Below are positions 1 to 8,433 of a stretch of 35,847 bases of DNA, in pieces. Under the pieces are notes generated by a model that saw nothing but the letters and a program-made list of their open reading frames with translations, ran no database searches and was not told the origin of the DNA. The position numbers and the translations under genes are program-made. How positions within the stretch are numbered: position 1 is the first letter of the stretch; every line of letters begins with the position of its first letter. Source of the stretch: Alphaproteobacteria bacterium (GTDB lineage: Bacteria; Pseudomonadota; Alphaproteobacteria; Rhizobiales; Hyphomicrobiaceae); contig JAHJQI010000037.1 of NCBI GenBank assembly GCA_018819265.1, positions 1 through 35,847 of the forward strand. The letters are read 5' to 3'.

Positions 1-48
1 ATCAGTTGCTCGTTGCGTCCTACTTTTTGCAGCCTTCACGAAGGACGC

Positions 49-280
49 ACCTTGGTTCCCGGGAACGAGTCCCGGGATGACATTGGGGGTTGGTGGGTTG
101 CTCGCCGTATGGTCCAACTCTCCCGATCCTTGTTTGTCATCCCGGCATTTATTGCCGGGATCCAACGAGCCACAAGCAGCAACGCTTACTATGCAAGCCG
201 GTCGTGCCGGCTGCGCTTTATCGGTGAGCTTTACTCCTAGAGGCACCTTGGGTCCCGGGAACAAGTCCCGGGATGACATT
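49..280. repeat. Cluster of three extragenic palindromes
   Basis: Three related hairpins lie here. Copy 1 (about 49-82) and copy 3 (243-280) are near-identical direct copies: each has two TCCCGGGA arms around a 5-base loop followed by TGACATT. The middle copy (135-165) reads in the opposite direction, starting TGTCATCCCGG and closing with CCGGGATCCAA. This resembles the short CCCGGGATGACA-type palindromes scattered through many alphaproteobacterial genomes. The interval 1-300 has no convincing gene: the two ORFs across it are made largely of the palindromes. The copy nearest the nrdJ transcription unit could act as its terminator, but no clear T-run follows. Confidence 0.7.
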
Positions 281-300
281 TAGTGGGCGGCTCTGCGGTG

Positions 301-513
301 CTACAGATAAAGTTCTTTTGCGCGCTCAAGCCAGAGTTTGTATCGATCTTCCTCGCGCCTCACTCTGGCGTCGAGCGGCTCGAGGTGTGAAAATTGCTCA
401 GCACTGATGTCATTGATCCCACTTGGATTTGACGCCAGCCGGTCGCGCATTGCTTCACCTGTCCGATCAGCCGCTTCCCTGTGAAGCAACAGAACAAAAT
501 CCTTCCATAGCAT
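301..513 (-). CDS. Small hypothetical protein downstream of nrdJ
   Basis: A 70-residue polar, Glu/Arg-rich protein of unknown function with no signal peptide or membrane segment. The C-terminal half (about residues 45-68) looks helical and amphipathic. It starts only 15 bases after the nrdJ stop, and a GAAAGG ribosome-binding sequence overlapping the end of nrdJ sits about nine bases before its ATG, so it is probably co-transcribed with nrdJ. I do not recognise a family. The composition is protein-like and different from the adjacent palindromes, which favours a real gene, but the short length keeps this tentative. Confidence 0.55.
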   Translation of the reverse strand: MLWKDFVLLLHREAADRTGEAMRDRLASNPSGINDISAEQFSHLEPLDARVRREEDRYKLWLERAKELYL

Positions 514-528
514 GACGATTAACCTTTC

Positions 529-3500
529 TCAGCTGCAACCACTCGTGCCGCCGCAGGTGTTGCACTTGAAGCAGGTGCCGTTGCGGACCAGCGTGAAGTT
601 GCCGCATGAGCCGCAGGCTTCGCCCTCGTAGCCCTTGATCTTGGCTTCGACGATGCGGTGGGCGACGACGTCCTGCTTGAGGGCGAGGTTGCCCGCAGTG
701 GCGATCACCGTCGTTTCCGTCGTCGTCTGCTTCAGCATTTTGGCGCCGCCGCCGGTCGTCGTGTCGGCGGCAAAAGCCGTCGCCACTTCGCGCTGGATGT
801 CGGCGACACCGCTTGCCGCGGAGCGTCCGCCGGGACCGATGCGGCCGGCCAGTGCGCCGCGGGTGAAGCCGTGGCTGATGACACGGGCGGCGGGCACCGA
901 GGGAGCCGCGGCGGCGTCAGCGGCGTATTCGCCTTCGCCGATGGCGGTTGCCGACATTTCTCCCGGGTCGACGTGGGCGAGGTCGTTGCGGCCGAGATAG
1001 GAGACCGCAAGTTCGCGGAAGAGATAATCGAGAACGCTGGTGGCGTTGCGGATCGTCTCGTTGCCGGTGACAATGCCGGCCGGCTCGAAGCGGGTGAAGG
1101 TGAACGCATCGACGTATTCGTCGAGCGGCACGCCGTACTGCAGGCCGAGCGAAATGGCGATGGCGAAGTTGTTCATCAACGAGCGGAACGCGGCGCCTTC
1201 CTTGTGCATGTCGATGAAGATTTCGCCGAGGCGGCCATCCTCGTATTCGCCGGTGGTGAGATAGACCTTGTGGCCGCCGACGACGGCTTTCTGGGTGTAG
1301 CCCTTGCGGCGGCCGGGAAGCTTTTCGCGGCCCTGGGCAACAAGGCGCTCGACGATGCGCTCGGTGATCTTTTCGGCCGCCGCGGCAGCGCGCGTGAGTT
1401 GCGGCTTGTCGCTCGCCATCCGCTCCAGCGCCTCATCCTGCTCCTCGTCGGTTTCGCCGAGAATCTGGGAGTTGAGCGGCTGGGACAGCTTCGAACCGTC
1501 GCGATAGAGCGCGTTGGCTTTCAGCGCCAGACGCCAGGAGCGCAGGTAGGATTCGGCGCAGTCGGCGACGGTCGCGTCGTTCGGCATGTTGATCGTTTTC
1601 GAGATGGCGCCCGAGATGAACGGCTGGGAGGCGGCCATCATGTCGATGTGGCTGTTGACCGACAGATAGCGCTTGCCGATGCGGCCGCACGGGTTGGCGC
1701 AGTCGAAAACGGGCAGGTGTTCCGCCTTGATGTGAGGCGCGCCTTCGAGCGTCATCGCCCCGCACACGAAGGTATTGGCGGCCTCGATCTCGTTACGCTT
1801 GAAGCCGAGGTGGGCGAGCAGTTCGAAAGTCGGATCGACGAGTTTTTCGGCGGGCACGCCGAGCTTTCCGGTGAGGAAATCTTCACCCAGCGTCCACTTG
1901 TTGAAGACGAACTTGATGTCGAATGCGCTTTCGAGGCCGCCTTCGATGCGGGCGAGGGCGTCGTCGTCGAAGCCTTTTGCCTTCAGGCTCTTGTGGTTGA
2001 TGTAGGGAGCATCGACGAGCGTGGCTTGACCGACCGCATAGGTTTCGATGTCGGCGAGCTGCCTTTCAGTGTAGCCGAGCGTGGTCAGTGCTTCGGGCAC
2101 GGCCTGGTTGATGATCTTGAAGTAGCCGCCGCCGGCCAGCTTCTTGAACTTCACGAGCGCGAAGTCGGGTTCGATGCCGGTGGTGTCGCAATCCATGACG
2201 AGGCCGATGGTGCCGGTCGGGGCAACAACGGAGGCCTGCGCGTTGCGGAAGCCGTGACGCTGGCCGAGTTCCAGGGCTTCGTCCCAGGCCTTGGTGGCGG
2301 CTTCGACAAGGCGCTTGTCCTTGATTGAACCGTGGTCGAGCGGGACCGGGGGCATGGCGAGCTTTTCGTAGCCGCTGGTTTCGCCATGGGCAGCGCGGCG
2401 ATGGTTGCGAATGACACGCAGCATGGCGTCCGCGTTCTCTGCATGGCCGGGGAAGGGCCCGAGTTCGGCGGCCATTTCGGCGCTGGTGGCGTACGAGACG
2501 CCGGTCAGGATTGCCGAGATGGCACCGCAGATGGCGCGGCCTTCTTCCGAATCGTAGGGGATGCCGGAAGCCATCAAGAGGCCGCCGATGTTGGCAAAGC
2601 CCAGACCCAGCGTGCGGTAGCGGTAGGAGAGTTCGGCGATGCGCTGCGAAGGGAACTGCGCCATCAGCACCGAGATCTCGAGCACGATCGTCCACAGCCG
2701 GCAGGCGTGGGCGTAGCTCTCGGTGTCGAAGCTTTTGTCGTCTTCAGCTGATGCTTGCGCGCCTCCGGCGACGGCTGATGCTTGCGCGGTTCCACCACGA
2801 CGAAAAGTCATCAGGTTCAGCGACGCCAGGTTGCAGGCCGTGTCGTCGAGGAACATGTACTCCGAGCATGGGTTGGACGCCCGGATTTCACCGGAAGCCG
2901 GGCAGGTGTGCCAGTCGTTGATCGTCGAGTGGAACTGAATGCCGGGATCGGCGGAGGCCCAGGCGGCGTGACCGATCTGTTCCCACAGGTCGCGGGCCTT
3001 GACGGTCTTGGAGATTTTCCCGCCAGTGCGGTTCGTCAGGTTCCAGTCGGCGTCGTTCTCGACGGCACGCAGGAAGTCGTCGGTGACGCGCACCGAGTTG
3101 TTCGAGTTCTGGCCCGAGACGGTCAGGTAGGCGTCCGAATCCCAGTCGGTGTTGTAGGTTTCGAATTTGAGATCGGTGAAACCCTGCTGGGCGAACTGGA
3201 TGATGCGGCGGATGTAGTTGTCCGGAACATGATCGCGGCGGGCTTCCTTCACCGCGCGCTTGAGGGCGGGGTTCTTCGCGGGGTTGAAGCAATCGTCGCC
3301 GTCGGCCTCGCAGTTGATGCAGGCCTTGAGAATGGCGCTGAGGCGCTTCTCGCAGATCTTCGAACCGGTAACCAGGGCTGCAACCTTCTGCTCCTCGCGG
3401 ACCTTCCAGTTGATGTATTCCTCGATGTCGGGGTGGTCGACATCGACGACGACCATCTTGGCGGCGCGGCGGGTGGTGCCGCCCGACTTGATGGCGCCGG

Positions 3501-4293
3501 CGGCGCGGTCGCCGATCTTGAGGAAGCTCATCAGGCCCGAGGATTTGCCGCCGCCGGAAAGCTTTTCGCCGCCGCCGCGCAGGCTGGAGAAATTGGTGCC
3601 GGTGCCGGAGCCGTACTTGAAGAGGCGCGCTTCACGCACCCACAGGTCCATGATGCCGTTCTCGTTGACGAGGTCGTCGCTGACGGACTGGATGAAGCAG
3701 GCGTGCGGCTGCGGACGCTCGTAGGCCGACGTCGAGGCGCGGATCTCGCCGGTTACGTGGTCGGCGTAGTAGTGACCCTGGCCGGGACCATCGATGCCAT
3801 AGGCCCAGTGCAGGCCGGTGTTGAACCACTGCGGCGAGTTGGGCGCGGCCATCTGCATGGCAAGCATGTAGCGGTGCTCGTCGAAGAACGCGCGGGCGTC
3901 GTCCTCGGTGGTGAAGTAGCCGCCCTTCCAGCCCCAGTAGGTCCAGGTGCCGGCGAGGCGGTCGAAGACCTGGCGGGAATCGCTTTCGCCGCCGGTGCGT
4001 TCGGCAAGCGGCAGTTCGGAAAGTGCGCGCTCATCGGGGAGCGAGCGCCACAGCCAGGACGGGACCTGGGTTTCTTCAATGCGCTTGAGGCGCTTCGGCA
4101 CGCCGGCCTTGCGGAAGTACTTCTGGGCGATGATGTCGGCGGCGACCTGGCTCCAGTGCTCGGGCACCATCATATTTTCGAGCTTGAAGACGATCGAGCC
4201 GTCGGGATTGCGGATCTCCGAAGTGGCGCGGCGGAAGGGGATAAGGTCGTAAGGTGATTTTCCGGCTTCGGTGAAACGCCGCGTGATCTTCAT
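529..4293 (-). CDS. nrdJ: Adenosylcobalamin-dependent (class II) ribonucleotide reductase
   Basis: NrdJ reduces ribonucleotides to deoxyribonucleotides using an adenosylcobalamin-derived thiyl radical; it is cytosolic and independent of oxygen. The open frame extends to 4545, but the ATG at 4293 gives the usual N-terminus ([15 protein letters not shown]) and 1254 residues, typical of the long alphaproteobacterial form. The NPCSE motif with the radical-site Cys476 (codon 2866-2868) is followed by [16 protein letters not shown] and [15 protein letters not shown] blocks are also present. The C-terminus ends in a Cys-rich tail ([19 protein letters not shown]) of the kind that shuttles reducing equivalents from thioredoxin. 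A small Gly/Ala/Gln/Ser insert (residues about 500-518) holds a 9-codon duplication. It is the first gene of a minus-strand unit with the small downstream ORF. Confidence 0.97.
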   Translation of the reverse strand: MKITRRFTEAGKSPYDLIPFRRATSEIRNPDGSIVFKLENMMVPEHWSQVAADIIAQKYFRKAGVPKRLKRIEETQVPSWLWRSLPDERALSELPLAERTGGESDSRQVFDRLAGTWTYWGWKGGYFTTEDDARAFFDEHRYMLAMQMAAPNSPQWFNTGLHWAYGIDGPGQGHYYADHVTGEIRASTSAYERPQPHACFIQSVSDDLVNENGIMDLWVREARLFKYGSGTGTNFSSLRGGGEKLSGGGKSSGLMSFLKIGDRAAGAIKSGGTTRRAAKMVVVDVDHPDIEEYINWKVREEQKVAALVTGSKICEKRLSAILKACINCEADGDDCFNPAKNPALKRAVKEARRDHVPDNYIRRIIQFAQQGFTDLKFETYNTDWDSDAYLTVSGQNSNNSVRVTDDFLRAVENDADWNLTNRTGGKISKTVKARDLWEQIGHAAWASADPGIQFHSTINDWHTCPASGEIRASNPCSEYMFLDDTACNLASLNLMTFRRGGTAQASAVAGGAQASAEDDKSFDTESYAHACRLWTIVLEISVLMAQFPSQRIAELSYRYRTLGLGFANIGGLLMASGIPYDSEEGRAICGAISAILTGVSYATSAEMAAELGPFPGHAENADAMLRVIRNHRRAAHGETSGYEKLAMPPVPLDHGSIKDKRLVEAATKAWDEALELGQRHGFRNAQASVVAPTGTIGLVMDCDTTGIEPDFALVKFKKLAGGGYFKIINQAVPEALTTLGYTERQLADIETYAVGQATLVDAPYINHKSLKAKGFDDDALARIEGGLESAFDIKFVFNKWTLGEDFLTGKLGVPAEKLVDPTFELLAHLGFKRNEIEAANTFVCGAMTLEGAPHIKAEHLPVFDCANPCGRIGKRYLSVNSHIDMMAASQPFISGAISKTINMPNDATVADCAESYLRSWRLALKANALYRDGSKLSQPLNSQILGETDEEQDEALERMASDKPQLTRAAAAAEKITERIVERLVAQGREKLPGRRKGYTQKAVVGGHKVYLTTGEYEDGRLGEIFIDMHKEGAAFRSLMNNFAIAISLGLQYGVPLDEYVDAFTFTRFEPAGIVTGNETIRNATSVLDYLFRELAVSYLGRNDLAHVDPGEMSATAIGEGEYAADAAAAPSVPAARVISHGFTRGALAGRIGPGGRSAASGVADIQREVATAFAADTTTGGGAKMLKQTTTETTVIATAGNLALKQDVVAHRIVEAKIKGYEGEACGSCGNFTLVRNGTCFKCNTCGGTSGCS

Positions 4294-4934
4294 GAGATTA
4301 ATGTCCCCCAGTGTCGTGATGCTGCGCCAAGCGACCGAGAGTCGTGGCTGCAGAGAGCTGTCAGGTAGGCAGGACCAACGGCGAACAAGGGGGTGCTGCG
4401 TTATTGTCTGGACGCATGATGACTGGCCAAGCGATCTCGTTTCCCCAAAGCCAGCGAGGGCGCAGGAAGGCAACGAACTATGGCTGATTATCTGGGAACG
4501 ACGCGGGACATGGGCGACGGGCACCGGCGGTGAAGCACGGGGCAAAACACAACCGTCGCGGACAGGTCAAAAGCTATGGCGATTCGTGGTGCGACAACAG
4601 CACCTGATACAACTGCTTGTGTGATTTTGTGTTGTTGCATCAGCTAGCCACAAGATGTTGGGAGGCTGTGGATAACCTGTTGGGGGCGGGCGGATGTCTT
4701 GAGGGGAAGTTCCGGCGGCGCCGTTGTTTGCGCCCGAACCGCGCCGGTTTGGGTCGCGGGAGACCTCGGGATAACTCCAGGGCTCGCAGTTGATGCTAAC
4801 GCGATTCCGAGGGTACAGGGTGTGGCAGGGATGCCGCGCCGATCCGCCGTATGGACAATTCCCAGGGTGTCTGGTCTAAGCTGGCGCCATTACCGGTGCA
4901 GCGGCCGACGGCCACAATCGCGGGAACATGAGCG
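4294..4934. other. Divergent intergenic region between nrdJ and the NDUFA12 gene
   Basis: 641 bases between divergent genes. The open frame of nrdJ continues into this stretch, but its translation (Ser/Arg/Pro-rich, no family features) does not look like protein. A more AT-rich core around 4580-4680 is the likely nrdJ promoter area, with two imperfect palindromes described separately. No cobalamin riboswitch core (GCCACTG box) could be found on the minus strand. Confidence 0.5.
4609..4661 (-). promoter_or_regulatory. Possible pair of NrdR-type boxes upstream of nrdJ
   Basis: Two imperfect 14-base palindromes, ACAACTGCTTGTGT (4609-4622) and CCACAAGATGTTGG (4648-4661), resemble the ACA..TTGTGT layout of NrdR operators, which normally come in pairs upstream of ribonucleotide reductase operons. 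Their centre-to-centre spacing is 39 bases, not the usual 31-32 or about 42, and both are degenerate, so this is a weak call based on position and partial resemblance. Confidence 0.25.
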
Positions 4935-5333
4935 TTGAGCATTTTCAGCGAAATCTTCAGCTGGTGGGGTGGCAATACCTGGGGAACCCGGTGGACCATC
5001 TGGAAGACCTCGTCGTTCGTTGGCGACGATGAGTTCGGCAACCGCTATTATCTGCAGAAGAACGGCGTCGGGCCGCTCGGCGTGCCGCGCCGGTTCGTCG
5101 TCTACAAGGATCTCGCGGACGCTTCCAAGGTGCCGCCGGAATGGCACGGCTGGCTGCACTATACGGTCGACACGCCGCCGACCGAGGAAGACTACGAAGC
5201 CAAGCCCTGGCAGAAGCCGCACGAAATGAACATGACCGGGACCGCGCAAGCCTATCGCCCGGACGGCTCCATTCTGACGCCGCAATCGCGGCCCAAAGCT
5301 ACGGGCGACTATTCGGCGTGGCGTCCGGAGTAG
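4935..5333 (+). CDS. NADH:ubiquinone oxidoreductase subunit NDUFA12 family (B17.2/NuoX-like)
   Basis: Accessory subunit of respiratory complex I found in alphaproteobacteria and mitochondria (NDUFA12/B17.2, Pfam NDUFA12). The 132 residues carry the family features: an N-terminal FSWWGGNTWGTRW stretch, then VGDDEFGNRYY, PRRFVVYKDLADASKVPPEW, HGWLHY and a C-terminal Pro-rich tail with KPHEMNMTGT and a closing GDYSAWRPE. The only plausible start is TTG at 4935, because an in-frame stop lies two codons upstream and no ATG or GTG fits; an ATG at 4928 is in another frame and gives only 34 residues. The DUF2155 gene follows on the same strand after a hairpin repeat, an arrangement known in related genomes. 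Confidence 0.95.
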   Translation: MSIFSEIFSWWGGNTWGTRWTIWKTSSFVGDDEFGNRYYLQKNGVGPLGVPRRFVVYKDLADASKVPPEWHGWLHYTVDTPPTEEDYEAKPWQKPHEMNMTGTAQAYRPDGSILTPQSRPKATGDYSAWRPE

Positions 5334-5422
5334 ACCGCAGCCGCCCCGCGCTGTGGCGAAGAGATCGGCGACCGGATCGACTGCTCGAGACCCGTACGTC
5401 CGCAAACCGTCATCATTGGGAT

Positions 5423-5503
5423 CTAGTGTAGCGGATCTGACGTTTGATACCCCCCCGAGCGGCTCGGCTCTCAATCAAACGTCAGATACAGAAGCTACAC
5501 TAG
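5423..5503. repeat. CTAG-bounded hairpin element, module B
   Basis: An 81-base near-palindrome beginning CTAGTGTAGC and ending GCTACACTAG, with inner arms around CTGACGTTTGAT and ATCAAACGTCAG and a GC-rich loop. It is the same family as the element at 25293-25371 but in the opposite orientation; the arms differ mostly by transitions. No transposase is encoded. The CTAG ends fit the target preference of IS630-family transposases (TA within CTAG), so it could be a non-autonomous element, or a transcribed hairpin repeat. Confidence 0.8.
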
Positions 5504-5516
5504 AATCATGGAGTTG

Positions 5517-5593
5517 CTAGTGTTCCTTATGGTTCCGACATTTGCTCTCAGGTGTGCCCGGATAGGGGGCAAATGTCGGAACCGGAACACTAG
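5517..5593. repeat. CTAG-bounded hairpin element, module C
   Basis: A 77-base near-palindrome starting CTAGTGTTCC and ending GGAACACTAG, with inner arms GGTTCCGACATTTGC and GCAAATGTCGGAACC. It is 13 bases after module B and is homologous, in inverted orientation, to 25067-25142. It ends 10 bases before the DUF2155 start codon, so it probably forms the 5' leader of that gene if transcription begins upstream. Confidence 0.8.
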
Positions 5594-5603
5594 CTTCACC
5601 GTC

Positions 5604-6113
5604 ATGACAGTCGCTTGCCGATCCGCACTCCTCTTCGCAGCCCTAATGGTCGTCGCGATCGCAACGCCGGCGATGGCGGAGCGGGTCGAGAACGGCGTTG
5701 CCGTCTTCGCGGCGCTCGACAAGGTGACGGCGCGCATCTCCGAACTCGAAGTGCCGATCAACGAAACCGTTGAATTCGGTCAGCTGAAGGTAACGCCGCG
5801 GGTATGCTTCGCGCGACCGCCGACCGAACGGCCAAAGACCACTTCGTTCGTCGAGATCGATGAAACCAAGCTCGACGGAACGGCGGAACGTCTGTTTACA
5901 GGCTGGATGCTGGCGGAAAGTCCCGGATTGAATGCCGTCGAGCATCCGGTTTTCGACGTGTGGCTGACGGGCTGCAAGGCGCCCAAGAACGATGTGGCGA
6001 GCGGACCGGCGGGGCGCGATCCGCAGCCGGCAGGCGCTGCGTTCGAAAGCGGTGCCGAGGCGGCGCAACCGCAGCCGGACACATCATTCCAGCGCCGCCG
6101 GATCCGCCGCTGA
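5604..6113 (+). CDS. DUF2155 domain secreted protein
   Basis: A 169-residue protein of the DUF2155 family, which is conserved in alphaproteobacteria and often encoded next to the NDUFA12 gene; its function is not known to me. A signal peptide (hydrophobic residues about 6-21, cleavage after ATPAMA) predicts periplasmic location. The family core is clear: VFAALDKVTARISELEVPIN, TVEFGQLKVTPRVCFARPPTE, FTGWMLAESPGLNAVEHPVFDVWLTGC, with a probable conserved Cys pair. The ATG at 5604 is chosen because the open frame upstream runs through the hairpin repeat; no strong ribosome-binding site is visible. The C-terminus is Pro/Ala/Gln-rich and ends in RRRIRR, which is atypical; a Pro-rich alternative frame continues past 6113, so a late frameshift is conceivable. 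Confidence 0.88.
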   Translation: MTVACRSALLFAALMVVAIATPAMAERVENGVAVFAALDKVTARISELEVPINETVEFGQLKVTPRVCFARPPTERPKTTSFVEIDETKLDGTAERLFTGWMLAESPGLNAVEHPVFDVWLTGCKAPKNDVASGPAGRDPQPAGAAFESGAEAAQPQPDTSFQRRRIRR

Positions 6114-6291
6114 AGGCGATCGGACAGTATTTTTCTCCGGCTTCTGGTTGGGCGATCGCGTGGACAAGGGCGCGCGCCGGGCGTGGCCTTTGTGTTCTGG
6201 CCGGGATCGCTGTAATCGTGTCGGAAGTTTTGATCGCACTGGTCGTGGCGTGATTTCAACCGTGGAACTCCTGCCATTTTCCGAGGATTGA

Positions 6292-7509
6292 ATGGCGAAC
6301 CTGCAAAGCGAACATGTTCAGGGCGGCGGCAGGATTGCGCTCCTCGCCGGTGTCAATAAGCCTGCCGTATTCGTCGCGCTGGGGCTTCTGGCGCTTGGCG
6401 CCGGGCTGCTGGCGACACAGGTTTCGACACAGAAGGCGGTGCTGTTCGTGATCGGTGCGGGTCTCGGATTTGCGCTGCTGCACGGTGCGTTCGGATTCAC
6501 GTCGGGGTGGCGGACGATCGTGACGCGGGGGGACGGGCGCGGGCTCAAGGCGCAACTGGCGGTGATCGCTGCGACGATGATCTGTTTCGTGCCGATGATC
6601 GCGGGATACCTGCCGGGTGAAGCCAAATACGGCGGCCTGATTGCACCAGTCAGCCTGACGGTAGTGATCGGCGCGTTCATGTTCGGGATCGGCATGCAGC
6701 TCGGCAATGGCTGCGGTTCGGGGACATTGTTCACGCTCGGCGGCGGTTCGAAGCGGATGCTGTTTACGCTGCCGGGGTTCATCGCCGGTTCGCTGCTGGC
6801 GTCACTGCAATGGTCGTGGTGGCAACTGCCGGGGATCGGCGCGGTCAATCTTGCATCGGAATTCGGCGTGCCGGGCGCGCTTCTTCTGGGGCTGGCCGGC
6901 CTTGCCGCTGTATGGTGGCTGATCGTGCTTTTCGAGCGGGCCCATCGACCGGACAAGGGGCCGCCTGCCGGCGAGCCGCAGGCTGGCGCGCGCGACGGCT
7001 GGATGTGGCGGGGGCCGTGGAGCCTCATCTGGGCGGGGGCCGCACTCGTCGTGTTGAATGTCGCGACGATGCTGGTCGGGGGTGTCCCCTGGGCGGTGAC
7101 GTATGGGTTCGCGCTGTGGGGGGCGACGGCCGCCTCGCTCGCCGGGTTCGATATCGGCGCCTACGAATTCTGGGGCTGGGCGAAGTCGTCGGATATCCTC
7201 ATGGGCGCGCTGGTGACCAACCAGCAATCGGTGATGAACGTCGGGTTGATTCTCGGGGCGATGCTGGCGGCCGGGCTTGCCGGCACTTTCGGAAAGGGGC
7301 CGTGGCCGAACGCTGTCAGCATTGCGGGAGCGATCCTCGGCGGGTTGCTGATGGGTTACGGGGCGCGGTTGTCGTTTGGCTGCAATATCGGCGCGTTCCT
7401 TGGGGGCATCGCGTCGGGCTCACTGCATGGCTGGGTGTGGTTTGCGGCTGCATTCGCCGGGTCGCTTATCGGCATCAAGTTGCGGCCGGTTTTCGGTCTT
7501 GCCAATTAG
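6292..7509 (+). CDS. YeeE/YedE family sulfur-compound transporter (fused two-repeat form)
   Basis: A 405-residue, highly hydrophobic membrane protein of the YeeE/YedE (Sulf_transp, TsuA-like) family, whose characterised members import thiosulfate or related sulfur species. About ten membrane segments are visible. Each half has the family Cys motif: GNGCGSGTLF with Cys141 and LSFGCNIGAF with Cys364, the residues that relay thiosulfate in TsuA. In some relatives the halves are separate proteins; here they are fused. A cytoplasmic hydrophilic loop (about residues 215-240) joins the halves. The ATG at 6292 has a GAGGA site closely upstream. The actual substrate cannot be read from sequence, and no sulfurtransferase gene is adjacent. 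Confidence 0.92.
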   Translation: MANLQSEHVQGGGRIALLAGVNKPAVFVALGLLALGAGLLATQVSTQKAVLFVIGAGLGFALLHGAFGFTSGWRTIVTRGDGRGLKAQLAVIAATMICFVPMIAGYLPGEAKYGGLIAPVSLTVVIGAFMFGIGMQLGNGCGSGTLFTLGGGSKRMLFTLPGFIAGSLLASLQWSWWQLPGIGAVNLASEFGVPGALLLGLAGLAAVWWLIVLFERAHRPDKGPPAGEPQAGARDGWMWRGPWSLIWAGAALVVLNVATMLVGGVPWAVTYGFALWGATAASLAGFDIGAYEFWGWAKSSDILMGALVTNQQSVMNVGLILGAMLAAGLAGTFGKGPWPNAVSIAGAILGGLLMGYGARLSFGCNIGAFLGGIASGSLHGWVWFAAAFAGSLIGIKLRPVFGLAN

Positions 7510-7554
7510 CCCCCATATGGGGTCACGCAACGACCATTCAGCCAGGATCCATGA

Positions 7555-8430
7555 ATGTCACAAACGATGGTGCCGCCCATTATCGCAAAAGCGGGCGACC
7601 TGCTGCAGCGCTATGACGTGCTGTTCTGCGACGTTTGGGGCGTCGTGCATGACGGTCACGCCGCCCTGCCGGCGGCGGCGGATGCGCTTTTGCGGTTTCG
7701 CCGGAAGGGCGGGACGGTGGTGCTCGTGTCCAATGCGCCGGTGCCCAATCACCAGGTTGCCAGGATGCTGGACGAGCGCCGCCTGCCGCGCGAAGCCTAC
7801 GACGCAATCGTGTCATCCGGCGATATTGCCTTACGCCATGTTGCCGAGCGCGGATATGCACGGCTTTACGCAATCGGCCCGCAAGACCGCGACGCGGCCT
7901 TGTTCGACAAGGCCGGTGCGCTGCGGCCAGACTTGTCGGCGGCCGATGCGATTCTATGTTCGGGGCTGAACGACGATTCGAGCGAAGCAGCCGAAGACTA
8001 CCGCGCTCTCCTCGCCGAGGCGCGTGAACGGGACTTGCCGTTCGTTTGCGCCAACCCGGACCTCGTCGTCGATGTCGGGGGCAGGCTCTACCTGTGCGCC
8101 GGCGCGCTGGGAGATCTTTACGAGGAGATCGGTGGCGAGGTTTTCTGGGCCGGCAAGCCGCATGCCGTCGCTTACGAGACGGCACTGGATGTGGCGCAGG
8201 AACTGCGCGGGGAAAATGTGGCCCGCAACCGGCTACTGGTGATCGGCGATGCGGTGCGCACCGACCTCAAGGGGGCAGAGGCGTTTGGAGTCGATGCACT
8301 TTTTATCGCCGGCGGTATTCACCGCGACGATACCGTCGAGGATGGGGCGATCTGCCCGGCGCGGTTGAAAGCGTTGTTCGGTCGGGACTCGCCGACGGCG
8401 AAGGCCGCGATGGCGCACCTTGCCTGGTAA
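7555..8430 (+). CDS. HAD superfamily IIA hydrolase (TIGR01459-like)
   Basis: A 291-residue cytosolic phosphatase-like protein of HAD subfamily IIA. Motif I is the variant DVWGVVHDG with nucleophile Asp26, motif II is LVSNAP, and the acid motif is VIGDAVRTDLKGA in the C-terminal third, preceded by WAGKPH with the motif III Lys. The variant motif I (Asp-Val-Trp-Gly rather than Asp-x-Asp-Gly) is typical of the alphaproteobacterial TIGR01459 group, whose substrate is not established. It lies 45 bases after the transporter gene on the same strand. A second ATG at 7551 is out of frame. It converges with the 8434 gene only three bases away. Confidence 0.9.
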   Translation: MSQTMVPPIIAKAGDLLQRYDVLFCDVWGVVHDGHAALPAAADALLRFRRKGGTVVLVSNAPVPNHQVARMLDERRLPREAYDAIVSSGDIALRHVAERGYARLYAIGPQDRDAALFDKAGALRPDLSAADAILCSGLNDDSSEAAEDYRALLAEARERDLPFVCANPDLVVDVGGRLYLCAGALGDLYEEIGGEVFWAGKPHAVAYETALDVAQELRGENVARNRLLVIGDAVRTDLKGAEAFGVDALFIAGGIHRDDTVEDGAICPARLKALFGRDSPTAKAAMAHLAW

Positions 8431-8433
8431 CCC

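Noticed and set aside
658..2328. 556-codon open frame antisense to nrdJ, and a similar 491-codon one at 2782-4257
   Set aside because: Shadows of a GC-rich gene; translations are Gly/Val/Ala/Asp-rich with no family features, while nrdJ has clear motifs throughout.
4294..4934. Cobalamin riboswitch upstream of nrdJ
   Set aside because: No GCCACTG-type core box and no long structured leader could be seen on the minus strand.
5508..5603. Longer DUF2155 start at ATG 5508
   Set aside because: It would translate hairpin module C and place 32 unrelated residues ahead of a clean signal peptide.
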